Assembly (NCBI GenBank): GCA_927417275.1
Contig: CAKMJV010000013.1
Coordinates: forward strand, 1-41,809
Length of the DNA: 41,809 bases
Direction: 5' to 3'
Source of the DNA: an uncultured Clostridia bacterium
GTDB taxonomy: Bacteria > Bacillota > Clostridia > Peptostreptococcales > Acidaminobacteraceae
Made by a program: the position numbers and the translations under genes. The notes under the pieces were generated by a model. The model was not told where the DNA came from, did no database searches, and saw only the letters and a list, made by a program, of their open reading frames with translations. Numbering within the stretch: the stretch's first letter is position 1; the number at the start of each line of letters is the position of its first letter. Below are positions 16,548 to 26,054 of the stretch, piece by piece.

Positions 16548-18359
16548 TTACATCTTCTTCGTTTGAATATATAACTTAATGGCTGACATAAATGCCTCAC
16601 CATAAATTTCATATTTCTTTTCGCCGATGCCTTTAATACTCAAGAATTCATCTCTTGTGGTGGGCAGATAACTGGCTAAATCGCTTAATACCGAATTTGC
16701 AAATACCACATAAAGTGGCACTTTCTTCGACTGAGCGATTTGTGCTCTAATTTTTGATAACTCATCATAGAGTTCAGGATTTGACGCACTCGTAAATCCG
16801 CGCTTTTTAGTCGTCTTTTTATCCTTAATATCTAGCCGCGTCTGCTTCATCACGATTTTTTCAGTACCTTTTAGTACCTCACGCGCCGTGGGACTAAGTT
16901 TTAAAACGGGGTATTCATCGGCCGTCATAACGATATACCCTTTTGCGATTAAAAACATAATTTGCTCTTTTACCAAAGAAACCGATTCTTCTTTTAAAAG
17001 CCCATAAGTAGACAATGTATCGAAATTAAAATCACGTACTCTTTGTGTTTTTGCGCCTCTTAAAACGTCAACGACGAGGTTTATCCCAAATCGTTGATCC
17101 ATTCTGTAAATGCATGATAAAATCTTTTGCGCTGCTTCTGTACAATCGATTTCTTCTGATTCGTCTAAGCAGTTGCTACAACTGTTACAATGCATCGCTT
17201 CCACAGACTCCCCAAAATAACTTTGAATTTCGCCTCTTAAACAATTATTGGTATTACAATAATCAATCAGACTTTGCAAGTTTTCCATCTGAATGGTATA
17301 CCGTTCTCTATCGGTGCTATTCTGGGTAATCAACATCTTTTGTTTGACGATATCTGAAGAATCGTACATCAAAATACAGTCGCTTTCTAAGCCATCACGT
17401 CCTGCGCGACCCGCTTCCTGATAATAAGCCTCCATATTTTTGGGCATGTTATAGTGAATCACGAATCGTACATCTGGTTTATCTATACCCATTCCAAATG
17501 CATTTGTAGATACAATAATTTTCTTTTTATCCAGCATAAAATCATCTTGAACACGGTTTCTCGTTTCTGCATCCAATCCACCATGATAATAGGATGCGTT
17601 GATGCCTTCTTTAACCAATTTCGACGCAACTTGTTCGACCGTTTTCCTCGTTGCACAATAAATGATGCCCGTGTATTCACTTGGTGCCTCCTTTAACCAC
17701 TTTGCCACATAATCGTATTTTTTAGATGGCTTTACCACGCGATAAATCAAATTTTCTCTGTCTACGCCAGACACATAACTTTGAGGCCTTATTAAATCCA
17801 GTAGTGTGACGATGTCCTTTTTTACTACATGCGTAGCCGTCGCTGTAAAAGCAGCAATAACAGGGCGTTTCGGGAGTCTATGCACCCAACTGGAAATGCT
17901 TTGATAACTGGGTCTGAAATCATGGCCCCATTGACTGATACAATGTGCTTCATCCACAGCAACAAAATCTATATTCATATTTCTTGATGCTTCAAGAAAA
18001 GCCCCTGTCATTAATCCCTCTGGTGCGACATACACGAGTTTAAAGGCACCCATACCGATTTCTCTGACCCGCATATTGGTTTCACTTGCACTTAATGAAC
18101 TGTTTAAAAATGTCGCTGGGATTCCGTTTTGATTCAGTGCCTCCACTTGGTCTTTCATCAGTGCAATAAGTGGTGAAATAACCACTGTAACGCCATCAAA
18201 CATCAAAGCAGGGATTTGATAGCAAACCGATTTGCCACCACCTGTCGGCATAATCACTAAGGCATCTTTTTTATCTGAAATAGCATTTATAATGCGCTCT
18301 TGTTGATCTCTAAAGGTATCGTACCCAAAAAATTTCTTTAATAATGTATAAATGCGCAT
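16548..18359 (-). CDS. recQ: RecQ family ATP-dependent DNA helicase
   Basis: A 603-aa superfamily-2 helicase that unwinds DNA 3' to 5' in recombinational repair. Walker A is MPTGGGKSVCYQIPAL, the DEAH box DEAHCISQWGHDFRP, motif III FTATAT, and motif VI VIHYNMPKNMEAYYQEAGRAGRDG. The RecQ-specific zinc-binding region has four cysteines (NCLR, then CNSCSNC). A winged-helix region follows, and a C-terminal HRDC domain from about residue 520. Length and domain order are standard. A clear AAGGAG site precedes the ATG. It is transcribed alone, with a terminator of the relBE pair just upstream. Confidence 0.95.
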   Translation of the reverse strand: MRIYTLLKKFFGYDTFRDQQERIINAISDKKDALVIMPTGGGKSVCYQIPALMFDGVTVVISPLIALMKDQVEALNQNGIPATFLNSSLSASETNMRVREIGMGAFKLVYVAPEGLMTGAFLEASRNMNIDFVAVDEAHCISQWGHDFRPSYQSISSWVHRLPKRPVIAAFTATATHVVKKDIVTLLDLIRPQSYVSGVDRENLIYRVVKPSKKYDYVAKWLKEAPSEYTGIIYCATRKTVEQVASKLVKEGINASYYHGGLDAETRNRVQDDFMLDKKKIIVSTNAFGMGIDKPDVRFVIHYNMPKNMEAYYQEAGRAGRDGLESDCILMYDSSDIVKQKMLITQNSTDRERYTIQMENLQSLIDYCNTNNCLRGEIQSYFGESVEAMHCNSCSNCLDESEEIDCTEAAQKILSCIYRMDQRFGINLVVDVLRGAKTQRVRDFNFDTLSTYGLLKEESVSLVKEQIMFLIAKGYIVMTADEYPVLKLSPTAREVLKGTEKIVMKQTRLDIKDKKTTKKRGFTSASNPELYDELSKIRAQIAQSKKVPLYVVFANSVLSDLASYLPTTRDEFLSIKGIGEKKYEIYGEAFMSAIKLYIQTKKM

Positions 18360-18437
18360 GTGAACTCCTTATTTTGAATTATCTCTAGTTTACTATAGAA
18401 TCGTGCCAAACGTCTATCCATTATTTTACATTTATAT

Positions 18438-18462
18438 AAAAAAAAGACCGCCATGGGCGGTC
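18438..18462 (-). terminator. Terminator of the relBE operon
   Basis: GACCGCC and GGCGGTC (18446-18452, 18456-18462) form a perfect 7-bp stem with a three-base loop. On the minus strand it is followed by eight T. It lies 24 bases behind the toxin stop codon. Confidence 0.92.
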
Positions 18463-18485
18463 AATTGTCTTATAACATTTTATAT

Positions 18486-18752
18486 TCACTCGTAAATATT
18501 TTTGCGATGTCCAACTTCAACAACTGTAATAACAAGTATTTGGTCCTGAATTTTAGCCAGAACTCTATAGTCACCAATTCTATATCGCCATATGTTACTA
18601 AGATTTCCTTGCAACGCCTTCCCATAAGCTCTTGGATTTTCGCAATATAGTAGTTTATCTTCAATAAATGAAATAATCAGTGCCGCTATTTTTCTATCCA
18701 TTTTCTTAAGTTGCTTTACTGCTGCACGCGTATAAACCACTTGATATTTCAT
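18486..18752 (-). CDS. relE: RelE/ParE family toxin
   Basis: An 88-aa RelE-superfamily protein: YQVVYTRAAVKQLKKMDRKI, then NPRAYGKALQGNLSNIWRYR, IGDYRVLAKI and the final VITVVEVGHRKNIYE strand. The basic Arg/Lys residues of the RelE ribosome-dependent mRNA-cleaving site (RYR, DYR, GHRK) are present, so it is probably active. It overlaps the antitoxin gene by four bases (ATGA), giving translational coupling, and is followed by a strong terminator. The DNA-gyrase-targeting ParE branch is less likely given the conserved WRYRIGDYR and GHR motifs. Confidence 0.92.
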   Translation of the reverse strand: MKYQVVYTRAAVKQLKKMDRKIAALIISFIEDKLLYCENPRAYGKALQGNLSNIWRYRIGDYRVLAKIQDQILVITVVEVGHRKNIYE

Positions 18753-18967
18753 AATCCAAGTTGTCTTTTCATTTCACTATGTGTAATTTTTTCTGCATGC
18801 TTCTCTTCTTCCCAAACCTGATTAAAAAGGGTGAGGTCATATTCATCTTCAATTTTTTCAAGCACGGTTTCCCTTATAAAAGAAGATAAATCCATGTTAT
18901 GAAGTTCTGCATATTTTCTTATTAATGTATCCTCTTTTTCATTTAATCTTAATGATATGGTACTCAT
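18749..18967 (-). CDS. relB: RelB-type antitoxin (ribbon-helix-helix)
   Basis: A 72-aa antitoxin. The N-terminal TISLRLNEKEDTLIRKYAEL followed by SSFIRETVLEKIEDEY is a ribbon-helix-helix DNA-binding domain; the acidic C-terminal part (FNQVWEEEKHAEKITHSEMK) would wrap the toxin. RelB-type antitoxins neutralise RelE and, with it, repress their own promoter. The gene precedes relE with a four-base overlap. The GGAGG before the ATG and the near-palindrome at 18983-19003 complete a classic autoregulated module. Confidence 0.9.
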   Translation of the reverse strand: MSTISLRLNEKEDTLIRKYAELHNMDLSSFIRETVLEKIEDEYDLTLFNQVWEEEKHAEKITHSEMKRQLGL

Positions 18968-18982
18968 CTTATGCCTCCGTCC

Positions 18983-19034
18983 GTGTATTACTTTGTATTA
19001 CACTTATTGTACTACATTTTAGCGTAACAATCAA
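18983..19034 (-). promoter_or_regulatory. relBE promoter and 21-bp operator palindrome
   Basis: TTGATT (19029-19034) and TACAAT (19006-19011) on the minus strand are 17 bases apart. Just after the -10 box is a 21-bp near-palindrome (18983-19003) with GTGTA/TACAC outer arms and TAC/GTA inner arms, well placed for RelB-RelE conditional repression. Confidence 0.75.
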
Positions 19035-19046
19035 TCTCAAATATCG

Positions 19047-21137
19047 TCAAGCGCTTTCTTCAAGTAGATCTTCTTCTATGTGAATTGACGCATCAGAATC
19101 CAATATGAAACTAGAGACGTTTGCCTCCATCTTACTTGCTAATCTCGCAAGTTCAGAGCCTGATGCCGACATAGAATCTAAGAGTTTGGATTGTTCGACG
19201 ATGGCTGCTGAAGACTGTTCAGCGCCTGCTGCATTTTCTTCTGAGATAACCAATAGTGAAAGGATAAGACCGTTGATGGCCTCCATTTGACCAGACATTT
19301 CTATTCCAGATTCATTGATACGTACGATATTGTCGCGCATAAGACCTAGGGCATCTGCGATGCCATTAAACTTCATATGGGTTCGGTTGACATACACTTC
19401 CTGTTTACGCACCGCTTCTCTTGCCATTTCCATGGTTTCTACAGCTTCCACCGCTTTATCTATAAGTTCTGTGATGTCTATACCGATTTCTTTGGTAAAA
19501 CTTGTAGATTGCTCAGCGAGTTTTCTGATTTCATCTGCAACAACCGCAAATCCTCTACCAGCAGTACCCGCTCTGGCCGCTTCAATCGCAGCATTCAAGG
19601 CGAGTAGATTTGTTTGATCCGCTATGCTTCTAATCATCGTACTGGCCTTTTGAATCTTCATGGCACTGTCACTTGTTGCTCTAACAATGTTTTGTGCAGA
19701 GGTGGTCGCGTCGCTACTGATTTTGGTTTCTGTCACAAGATGACGAACGATGTCCATGCCTTCTTCCTTGATTTGTTCCACATTGCCAGCGGCTTCATTG
19801 AGAAAACTAACCTGTAGTTGATCTTCTTTAATAAGATTTGAGAGTCTACTGATTTGATTAACACCTTCCGAAATCGCACCAGCCTGTTCAGTAGCACCAT
19901 TTGCGATTTCTTCTATCGTTGCCGCAATCATTTGACCCGTTGCAGCTGCATGCTCACCACTTTGATACAACTCACCCGAAGCTTTTGAAACATCTGTTGA
20001 AGCCTTTGATATTTCCTTGATGATTTTCATTAATTCTAGTCGAGTCCCCTCAGCACGACGCGCCAGACTACCCATCTCATCCTTCCTAGAGAGGATGGAT
20101 GTATCTAGGGTATGGGATAAGTCATAATTAGATATCGCTTCCATTTGAACCAGAACTGTTTTCAGTGGCTTCGTGATGCCTACAGTTAACTTAATTGCTA
20201 TAAAAATACTCAACAACACACCCAGAACCAACGAAATGATCGCTGAAAGATCTGACAAACGTTGCACTTGTACGATTCGTTCTTTGACGGCTTCCTCTAT
20301 CACGATTACTTGATCGATTGAAGCTTGCGATGCTGCTTTCATATTCGTAAACTGCTGGCTCTGTTTTAACAACAATTCATCAAATGCTTCGAAAGCTTTA
20401 TCATACCTATCTAGCGTTTTCATCGCATCTTCTAGACTTTCTATTGTGCCGCTTGATGTGGCAACTTTCAATGATTCATTTAAAAAATACCTGGTCTTTT
20501 CTATGTTACTTCTAAGGATTTCAGCATAGACACTCGATTCTGAATCTGCGTACTTGATGGCTGATAACTGAACTTCAGTAAAACTGTCAAGCGCTGCTTG
20601 AATTCTGTTGAAATTTTTAAAATCTTCTATAATCGCTTCCTGTTCTGTGCCAAACAGTATACTTACTTGAATTACATCCATGGCTCTTTTAACGTCTGAA
20701 ACGACGTTGTTCTCAATCGCGATCCGTAACATGTCTTGATTTTTCTTTTCTTTCTCTATTTCAACATAACCTTCGAACTCGCTTCTGAACTTACTCAATT
20801 GTTCCTCATAGGCAACCATACTCTCTGCATACTCTAATACCAAAGCAGGCGTTTTTGAAATTTCAAGTGAGGTTTCCAAAAATCCTCTAAATTTATCAGC
20901 TGTTTCATCCATTCCATCTTTTTCAAAGTTAGCTTGTTCAATCTGTGCACTTAAAATATTTTCCTGAGCATAAGTGACTGTTTCTAGAACAAGATTCTGA
21001 TGACTAATTTTACTACTATTAATAATGGATCCAAGCGCTACGACCAATATGACAGCCGTCAAGATGGCATAACCTGCTCCAATTTTTTTCCCTACTTTTA
21101 CATCCTGTAGAAAAACTTTTTTAGTTTTCTGATGCAT
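19047..21137 (-). CDS. Methyl-accepting chemotaxis protein
   Basis: A 696-aa transmembrane chemoreceptor. TM1 lies at about residues 20-40; a long helical extracellular sensor of about 260 residues with no obvious Cache signature follows (a four-helix-bundle or HBM-like type); TM2 is near residues 300-322 ([21 protein letters not shown]). A HAMP domain and the signalling domain follow. The hairpin tip is the near-invariant [20 protein letters not shown] with [18 protein letters not shown]. There is no C-terminal CheR/CheB tethering pentapeptide. The ATG at 21137 follows GGAGG by eight bases. It is a lone gene; the ligand is unknown. It shows the organism is chemotactic. Confidence 0.94.
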   Translation of the reverse strand: MHQKTKKVFLQDVKVGKKIGAGYAILTAVILVVALGSIINSSKISHQNLVLETVTYAQENILSAQIEQANFEKDGMDETADKFRGFLETSLEISKTPALVLEYAESMVAYEEQLSKFRSEFEGYVEIEKEKKNQDMLRIAIENNVVSDVKRAMDVIQVSILFGTEQEAIIEDFKNFNRIQAALDSFTEVQLSAIKYADSESSVYAEILRSNIEKTRYFLNESLKVATSSGTIESLEDAMKTLDRYDKAFEAFDELLLKQSQQFTNMKAASQASIDQVIVIEEAVKERIVQVQRLSDLSAIISLVLGVLLSIFIAIKLTVGITKPLKTVLVQMEAISNYDLSHTLDTSILSRKDEMGSLARRAEGTRLELMKIIKEISKASTDVSKASGELYQSGEHAAATGQMIAATIEEIANGATEQAGAISEGVNQISRLSNLIKEDQLQVSFLNEAAGNVEQIKEEGMDIVRHLVTETKISSDATTSAQNIVRATSDSAMKIQKASTMIRSIADQTNLLALNAAIEAARAGTAGRGFAVVADEIRKLAEQSTSFTKEIGIDITELIDKAVEAVETMEMAREAVRKQEVYVNRTHMKFNGIADALGLMRDNIVRINESGIEMSGQMEAINGLILSLLVISEENAAGAEQSSAAIVEQSKLLDSMSASGSELARLASKMEANVSSFILDSDASIHIEEDLLEESA

Positions 21138-21338
21138 GCATTTTACCTCCACTATTTCTAGGTCTTTTAGTCTACGGAGTTAATATATCAACCCCAACTT
21201 TGCATGTCAATGAATAGGACGTGTACTTAACCAACATTTTACAATACAGCACTTATGTTAAATTTTAAGTCTAATTATTCATGCCATCATACTTATTATT
21301 TGTAAACTTTTATCATTCCATGTGTGAGCAAAGCGCGC

Positions 21339-21368
21339 AAAAAAAAATCCACTATTAAAGCGGATTTT
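21339..21368 (-). terminator. Terminator overlapping the end of the HTH/SOR gene
   Basis: AAAATCC (21344-21350) and GGATTTT (21362-21368) pair, followed on the minus strand by about nine T. The 5' arm of the hairpin is formed by the last codons of the gene itself. Confidence 0.75.
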
Positions 21369-21945
21369 CATTTACCCATAAACCATGCTGATTACAATAG
21401 AAGTACATTTTTCCACCAAGCATTCTCGGAAAACGAAGTTCTGCATTCTGCTCAGGATAAATCCGTAGAATAAGCACTCTATCATACATAACATATGCAA
21501 AAAACGAAATATAATGCGCTTTACTCATTTCATGTTTAAATGTAATATAGTAATCCGATTCTACTTCTTCTATCTTAATACCATGCGCCCCATCTTCCTG
21601 TTTTGCTATGAGTGCATCTAATTTTCTCCCGCAACACGAGACTTCCGCCTCACCTGTACTGTTTACAATACTTCCACAGGTTTCACACACATAAAATTTA
21701 ATTTTTTTCATATTCTCTCTATCATGATCATTGGGCTTTAAGTCACCCAACAATATTTTTTCTATGTTTACATTAAATATTTTCGACAGTTCATTAAGCA
21801 AAGAAACATCGGGCAACCCCATTCCACGCTCCCATTTGGAAACGGTCTTATCACTAATGTGCATGGCATCTGCAACATCTTTTTGTGTCATATTTCTTTC
21901 ATTGCGCAGCTCCAAAATTAACTTTCCAACTTTCTTACAATCCAT
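21355..21945 (-). CDS. XRE-type regulator fused to a desulfoferrodoxin/superoxide-reductase domain
   Basis: Residues 1-65 of this 196-aa protein are a Cro/XRE helix-turn-helix (RNERNMTQKDVADAMHISDK then TVSKWERG). After a linker comes a complete desulfoferrodoxin-like part. The desulforedoxin-type Fe(Cys)4 site is Cys87-x2-Cys90 with Cys104-Cys105. The superoxide-reductase His4-Cys site is His121, His138, His144, Cys184 and His187, in KHEMSKAHYI and YCNQHGLW. The 6- and 3-residue spacings equal those of desulfoferrodoxin. It may be an iron-based superoxide or redox sensor that controls transcription; whether it also reduces superoxide is open. The ATG at 21945 follows AAGGAGGTG. Confidence 0.85.
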   Translation of the reverse strand: MDCKKVGKLILELRNERNMTQKDVADAMHISDKTVSKWERGMGLPDVSLLNELSKIFNVNIEKILLGDLKPNDHDRENMKKIKFYVCETCGSIVNSTGEAEVSCCGRKLDALIAKQEDGAHGIKIEEVESDYYITFKHEMSKAHYISFFAYVMYDRVLILRIYPEQNAELRFPRMLGGKMYFYCNQHGLWVNENPL

Positions 21946-21992
21946 TTTATTCACCTCCTTGATGCAATAGTAACTCAAAACAAAGGGTAATT

Positions 21993-22018
21993 CAATAAAC
22001 GCTCCGTAGAGTTTATTG
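21993..22018. promoter_or_regulatory. Dyad between divergent HTH/SOR and panE genes
   Basis: CAATAAA (21993-21999) and TTTATTG (22012-22018), with inner CTC/GAG, form a 26-bp interrupted dyad. It lies 48 bases upstream of the HTH/SOR start and 66 bases before panE, so it could be the regulator's own operator affecting both genes. Confidence 0.45.
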
Positions 22019-22083
22019 GTGGATTGCTACTGAAAATCATTGTATACTTAAGTTAAAAATACTTTTATACGAGGAGGAACCCT

Positions 22084-22983
22084 ATGAAAATTTCATTAAT
22101 CGGACTCGGTGCAATCGGCGCTTCCTACGCAGCCCTACTCAATCATAACCCCGATGTAGATCTGAAGATCATCTTAGATGAACATCGCCTAAAAGCCTAC
22201 ACAGAGCAACCTTTCACCGTAAATGATACCATTCAAGATTTCACATACGTTAGCCCCCTATCAAAAACAGAACCTTCAGACCTCGTAATCGTCGCTGTAA
22301 AATACAACGCACTTCCAGAAGCGATAGACGCCATCAAGCACCATGTGGGCGAGGACACCACCATCATGTCACTCTTAAACGGCATCGACTCAGAAGAAAT
22401 TATCGGTGCGGCATACGGTATGGACAAAATGCTCTACAGTCTTTGCCTAGGCATCGATGCACAGCGAAACAATCGATCGGTAAGTTACGGCAGTGTGGGG
22501 AAAATCGTGTACAATGAAAAAAACGGTGAACGTACACCGCGTGTTCTAAACATCGCAGAAACATTCACCGCTTCAGGTATCCCTTTTGAAAACCCAAACG
22601 ACATGTACAAACAACTTTGGTATAAATTCATGATCAACGTTTGTGCCAACCAGACAACCGCCATCCTTGGCGCTAACTACCGTTATCTCAACACGCCCGA
22701 TGGTCACGCCATCATGCATATGGTGGCTAAAGAAGTCACAGCGGTTGCAGCTAAAAAAGGCGTCACCTTAACAGATGACGACTTTAATGCATGGCTTAAA
22801 ATCCTAAATGGCATGATTCCCGAATCAAAAACATCCATGCACCAAGACATAGATGCGGGTCGCCCCACTGAAGTGGATATGCTCTCAGGCGTGCTCTGTA
22901 AACTCGGCAAAGAAGTTGGCGTCGCTACACCCTATAACGACATGCTTTATCACATGATTAAACTCAAGGAGCAAATTAGATAA
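22084..22983 (+). CDS. panE: 2-dehydropantoate 2-reductase (ketopantoate reductase)
   Basis: A 299-aa NADPH-dependent enzyme of the PanE/ApbA family, which reduces ketopantoate to pantoate in pantothenate/CoA synthesis. The Rossmann motif GLGAIGA is at residues 7-13; VAVKYNALPEA and LLNGIDSEE mark the cofactor and substrate cleft, with the catalytic Lys in WYKFMINVCANQTTAI and the C-terminal helix motif RPTEVDML. GAGGAGG precedes the ATG. No other pantothenate genes are nearby. Codons favour C in the third position (atc, ctc, gac) more than in the neighbours, which may reflect strong expression or acquisition. Other family members reduce different 2-keto acids. Confidence 0.88.
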   Translation: MKISLIGLGAIGASYAALLNHNPDVDLKIILDEHRLKAYTEQPFTVNDTIQDFTYVSPLSKTEPSDLVIVAVKYNALPEAIDAIKHHVGEDTTIMSLLNGIDSEEIIGAAYGMDKMLYSLCLGIDAQRNNRSVSYGSVGKIVYNEKNGERTPRVLNIAETFTASGIPFENPNDMYKQLWYKFMINVCANQTTAILGANYRYLNTPDGHAIMHMVAKEVTAVAAKKGVTLTDDDFNAWLKILNGMIPESKTSMHQDIDAGRPTEVDMLSGVLCKLGKEVGVATPYNDMLYHMIKLKEQIR

Positions 22984-23013
22984 TCATTAGAACATTTTAA
23001 AACACTTCATGAA

Positions 23014-23526
23014 CTATTTATTCAGCGCTGAAATATAGGCTTTCATATAAACGGGTAGATCACCGGGCTTTCGACTTGAAATGATATGACCGTCCACTAC
23101 AACGGGTTGATCGTGCCAAATCGCTCCAGCGTTAATCATGTCATCCATGATGCCAGGTGTACTAGTCACATTTCGACCTTTGAGAATACCTGCGGATATC
23201 GTAACCCATCCTGCATGGCATATCTGGCCAATGGGTTTTTCCTGCGCATCGAAACTGCGTACGATCTCCTTAACGACTTCGTAACGGCGTATGGCATCCG
23301 GTGCCCAGCCACCTGGGATTAGAAGTCCTACGTATTCGTTAACGTCTACTGTATCCCAGCTGATATCAGCGACATAGGGCACACCATACTTACCCTTAAA
23401 CTGTTCATCTGGCCTAGGACCTGCCATGTGTACCGTATAGCCTTCCTCTTGCAAACGATATATGGGATACCAAAGCTCTAAGTCTTCAGCGTGTTGATGT
23501 ACCAAAACTAATATGGATTTTGACAT
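23014..23526 (-). CDS. DJ-1/PfpI family protein
   Basis: A 170-aa class I glutamine-amidotransferase-like protein. The nucleophile elbow is QICHAGW with Cys103 followed by His, as in PfpI proteases/deglycases, and the acidic partner lies in HQHAEDLELWYP. VGLLIPGGWAPD is the oxyanion-region strand, and TSTPGIMDDMINAG a family landmark. Described roles include peptidase, glyoxalase and stress chaperone; which applies here is not readable. A good GAAAGGAG site precedes the ATG. It stands alone and faces panE convergently, the two stops being 31 bases apart. Confidence 0.88.
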   Translation of the reverse strand: MSKSILVLVHQHAEDLELWYPIYRLQEEGYTVHMAGPRPDEQFKGKYGVPYVADISWDTVDVNEYVGLLIPGGWAPDAIRRYEVVKEIVRSFDAQEKPIGQICHAGWVTISAGILKGRNVTSTPGIMDDMINAGAIWHDQPVVVDGHIISSRKPGDLPVYMKAYISALNK

Positions 23527-23660
23527 ATGATTCTCCTTTCTAGGTGAGGGTTAAGTAATTTTGTTGATTCACAATGAATCGATTTTTACCTATGTTTTTC
23601 ATTATACCCCAACGCATTCTTTTTAACGCGCATGCACACTGTGAATGTTCTTCAACTCGC

Positions 23661-23687
23661 AAAAAAACCACCAATATGGTGGTTTTT
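23661..23687 (-). terminator. Terminator of the SpoU methyltransferase gene
   Basis: AACCACC and GGTGGTT (23666-23672, 23678-23684) form a perfect 7-bp stem with a five-base loop; T tracts on both strands could make it bidirectional. It lies 16 bases behind the methyltransferase stop. Confidence 0.9.
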
Positions 23688-23702
23688 CGTGCATTTTTAT
23701 TT

Positions 23703-24545
23703 TTAATTTTCGCATATTATATCCAAATAATTTCTCTGTCTTTGAATTTCATATAAAATGATTGAAGTTGCACATGCAACATTTAACGAAGATGCAGATC
23801 CTCCAATTGGTATTTTTATCATTATATCTGCTTTCTCTATATAATAATTATTTAGCCCCGTTGTCTCATTTCCAATTAAAATAATGGTAGGAATACTAAA
23901 ATCAACATTGTCGACGGTGTCATCTGCATGTGCACTTGTCCCAATAATTTGAATTTTTTCATACTTCGACTTAAATTGATCTATAAAATAATCAATTTCA
24001 TTTTGTTTATCTAATCGCTGAATTGGTAATTTGAAAAAAGACCCTGTAGTTGAAGATATCGTTTCTGGGTCATATAAATCTACAGAATGACCCGAAATTG
24101 CCAAACCTGAAACGCACATAGCATCACATGATCTTATTATAGTTCCCAAATTACCTCTGTTAGAAGGCCTATCAAATATAGCCAGGATCGGATTTTTTGT
24201 GTTTATTTCATTTATGATATTCTTAGTTGAATAACCTACCAAAAGCATAATTTCAGATGATTCTTCCTTATCACTTAACGCTTCAAGTAGGTCAGAAGTC
24301 AAATCATAGGCAACTTTAATCTGGCTGTTATTAATAATGTTATTTGCCCATTCCGATTTTTTTGTTTCACTTGAATATATAACGCCTTTAACATCCCAAT
24401 TATATTTTAAAGCATTATTAACATTTCTAACGCCCTCAACAATAAATTCTTGATACTGATGCCTTTTATTTCTATTCCGCATGAGTACCTCGAACTTTTG
24501 AAAATCATTATCCTTCTTAATAATCCTTACCGTTTTTTTATTCAT
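23703..24545 (-). CDS. SpoU/TrmH family RNA 2'-O-methyltransferase
   Basis: A 280-aa SPOUT-class methyltransferase. An N-terminal substrate-binding domain (RNKRHQYQEFIVEGVRNVNN) is followed by the knotted catalytic domain with motif 1 RPSNRGNLGTIIRSCDA, motif 2 ILIGNETTGLNNYYIEKADI and motif 3 IPIGGSASSLNVACATSIIL. Such enzymes methylate the ribose of tRNA or 23S rRNA using S-adenosylmethionine; the target nucleotide is not predictable here. The ATG at 24545 is chosen because AAAGG lies upstream and the N terminus then starts as in relatives; an earlier ATG has no ribosome binding site. It is AT-richer than its downstream neighbour. Confidence 0.88.
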   Translation of the reverse strand: MNKKTVRIIKKDNDFQKFEVLMRNRNKRHQYQEFIVEGVRNVNNALKYNWDVKGVIYSSETKKSEWANNIINNSQIKVAYDLTSDLLEALSDKEESSEIMLLVGYSTKNIINEINTKNPILAIFDRPSNRGNLGTIIRSCDAMCVSGLAISGHSVDLYDPETISSTTGSFFKLPIQRLDKQNEIDYFIDQFKSKYEKIQIIGTSAHADDTVDNVDFSIPTIILIGNETTGLNNYYIEKADIMIKIPIGGSASSLNVACATSIILYEIQRQRNYLDIICEN

Positions 24546-25010
24546 AATCGTCTTAACCTTTCTGTCAATGGATAAAGTAATGCACCATTTCGACATTTTA
24601 TCTACATTTGTTATTATACCATAGAAATTATTTTATGGCTTTGTGTAAACTAATCCAGAAAAAGTAGGTTAGGTTTTTAGTACCCTTCTGAATTGATAAA
24701 TGAAAATATTAATTCAAATTTTTACAGTACACTTACACCAAGAGAAAAGACTGTATTTAATATTTGGGATTTCGTCTTCATATTCTTCAATGACAGATAT
24801 ATCTATTGCTTTAATTTAATTACATATTATGGTATTATTAGTTAAACAACCTTTTTGTTGAAATCTGTATGAATCCTGTGGTTTATAAATTTTGAACATC
24901 TAAAACCACTGATATCGCAATGAATAGTAAGAGTAAAAATGGTAGATGAATGATTCTGTTGTAAAAGCAAGTGCATTGATCAAAAAAACATATAGGAAAG
25001 AGGTTTGGTT
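24546..25010. other. AT-rich intergenic region upstream of the GNAT-ASCH pair
   Basis: No gene is evident in this stretch. It contains the divergent start regions of the methyltransferase and GNAT genes. A hairpin with GTGGTTT/AAACCAC arms (24878-24884, 24903-24909) lies in the likely leader of the GNAT gene. A TATTAT near 24834 could be a -10 box, but the -35 is poor. No terminator-like T tract follows the hairpin. Confidence 0.5.
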
Positions 25011-26054
25011 ATGAGTAAGAATTTAAGAATTATGAAATTTTCTGAAATTGATTTGTCTGATCCCTTTTTTGACACATTAGTTGATGACTACATAGGCTTT
25101 AAAGAATGGTTTGAAAGAAAAGCATCTGAATCAGCATATGTTTTATCAGATGATGGTATACAAGGATTTCTTTATATGAAAATAGAGGAAGGACCTGTTA
25201 CTGATATATTACCGCTCATTGTAGATAAGCGTATTTTAAAATTAGGTACATTTAAGGTTAATCCACATGGCACTCGACTTGGTGAGCGATTTTTAAAAAA
25301 AGCATTTGATTTTGGAATTAAAAATAACGCTGAATCCTGTTATGTAACTATTTTTGAAAAACATACCGCTCTTATTGAACTTCTAAAAACATATGGATTT
25401 ACTTTGCACGGAACAAAAACAACTCCTTCAGGTACTGAATTAGTTTATTACAAAACTTTTAGTTATCTAAAAAATGATGTCCTTCTAGATTTTCCACTTA
25501 TCAAATCAACAAATTGTAATAAGTACCTTCTTGCTATTTATCCTAAATACCACACAAATATGTTTCCCGATTCAATACTAAATAATGAACATTTAGATAT
25601 TTTAGAAGATGTTTCACATACTAATAGCATTCATAAAATTTATGTTGCTCAAATAGACTTAGATGTGTTGAATCCTGGCGATATAATTATTATGTATAGA
25701 ACTAGTGATGGTAATGGTCCTGCCGAATTCCGCTCCGTTGCGACATCTATATGTGTTGTTGAAGAAGTTAAATCTAAAGAAGATTTTGATACCTTTGAAG
25801 AGTTCTTTAAATATGCAAATACTTATAGCGTATTTGATCGTAATGATTTACACTATTATTATAGAAAAGGAAATCTTTATGCCCTCAAAATGACTTATAA
25901 TGCCGCAATGACAAAACGATTAAATCGTAAAACACTTGCAGATGAAGTCGGTCTAGATCGAAAAGATCGTTGGAGTTTTATTCCTTTAACTAATTCTCAG
26001 TTTACTAGAATCATAGAAAGAGGTGCTATTCATGAAGGTCTTATTATCGATTAA
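25011..26054 (+). CDS. GNAT acetyltransferase with C-terminal PUA-like domain
   Basis: The first 150 or so residues of this 347-aa protein look like a GNAT acetyltransferase: GFLYMKIEEG, then LKLGTFKVNPHGTRLGERFL with the acetyl-CoA-binding RLGERF, and HTALIELLKTYGFTLHGTKT. The second half is a separate domain with YVAQIDLDVLNPGDIIIMYR and VATSICVVEEV, suggestive of the PUA/EVE/ASCH fold that binds modified nucleic acid bases. The gene overlaps the following ASCH gene by 23 bases, so the two act together. ATG 25011 follows AAAGAGG. The substrate may be an RNA or a base, but this is inference. It is not one of the short GNAT toxins of TA pairs (about 160-180 aa). Confidence 0.7.
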   Translation: MSKNLRIMKFSEIDLSDPFFDTLVDDYIGFKEWFERKASESAYVLSDDGIQGFLYMKIEEGPVTDILPLIVDKRILKLGTFKVNPHGTRLGERFLKKAFDFGIKNNAESCYVTIFEKHTALIELLKTYGFTLHGTKTTPSGTELVYYKTFSYLKNDVLLDFPLIKSTNCNKYLLAIYPKYHTNMFPDSILNNEHLDILEDVSHTNSIHKIYVAQIDLDVLNPGDIIIMYRTSDGNGPAEFRSVATSICVVEEVKSKEDFDTFEEFFKYANTYSVFDRNDLHYYYRKGNLYALKMTYNAAMTKRLNRKTLADEVGLDRKDRWSFIPLTNSQFTRIIERGAIHEGLIID

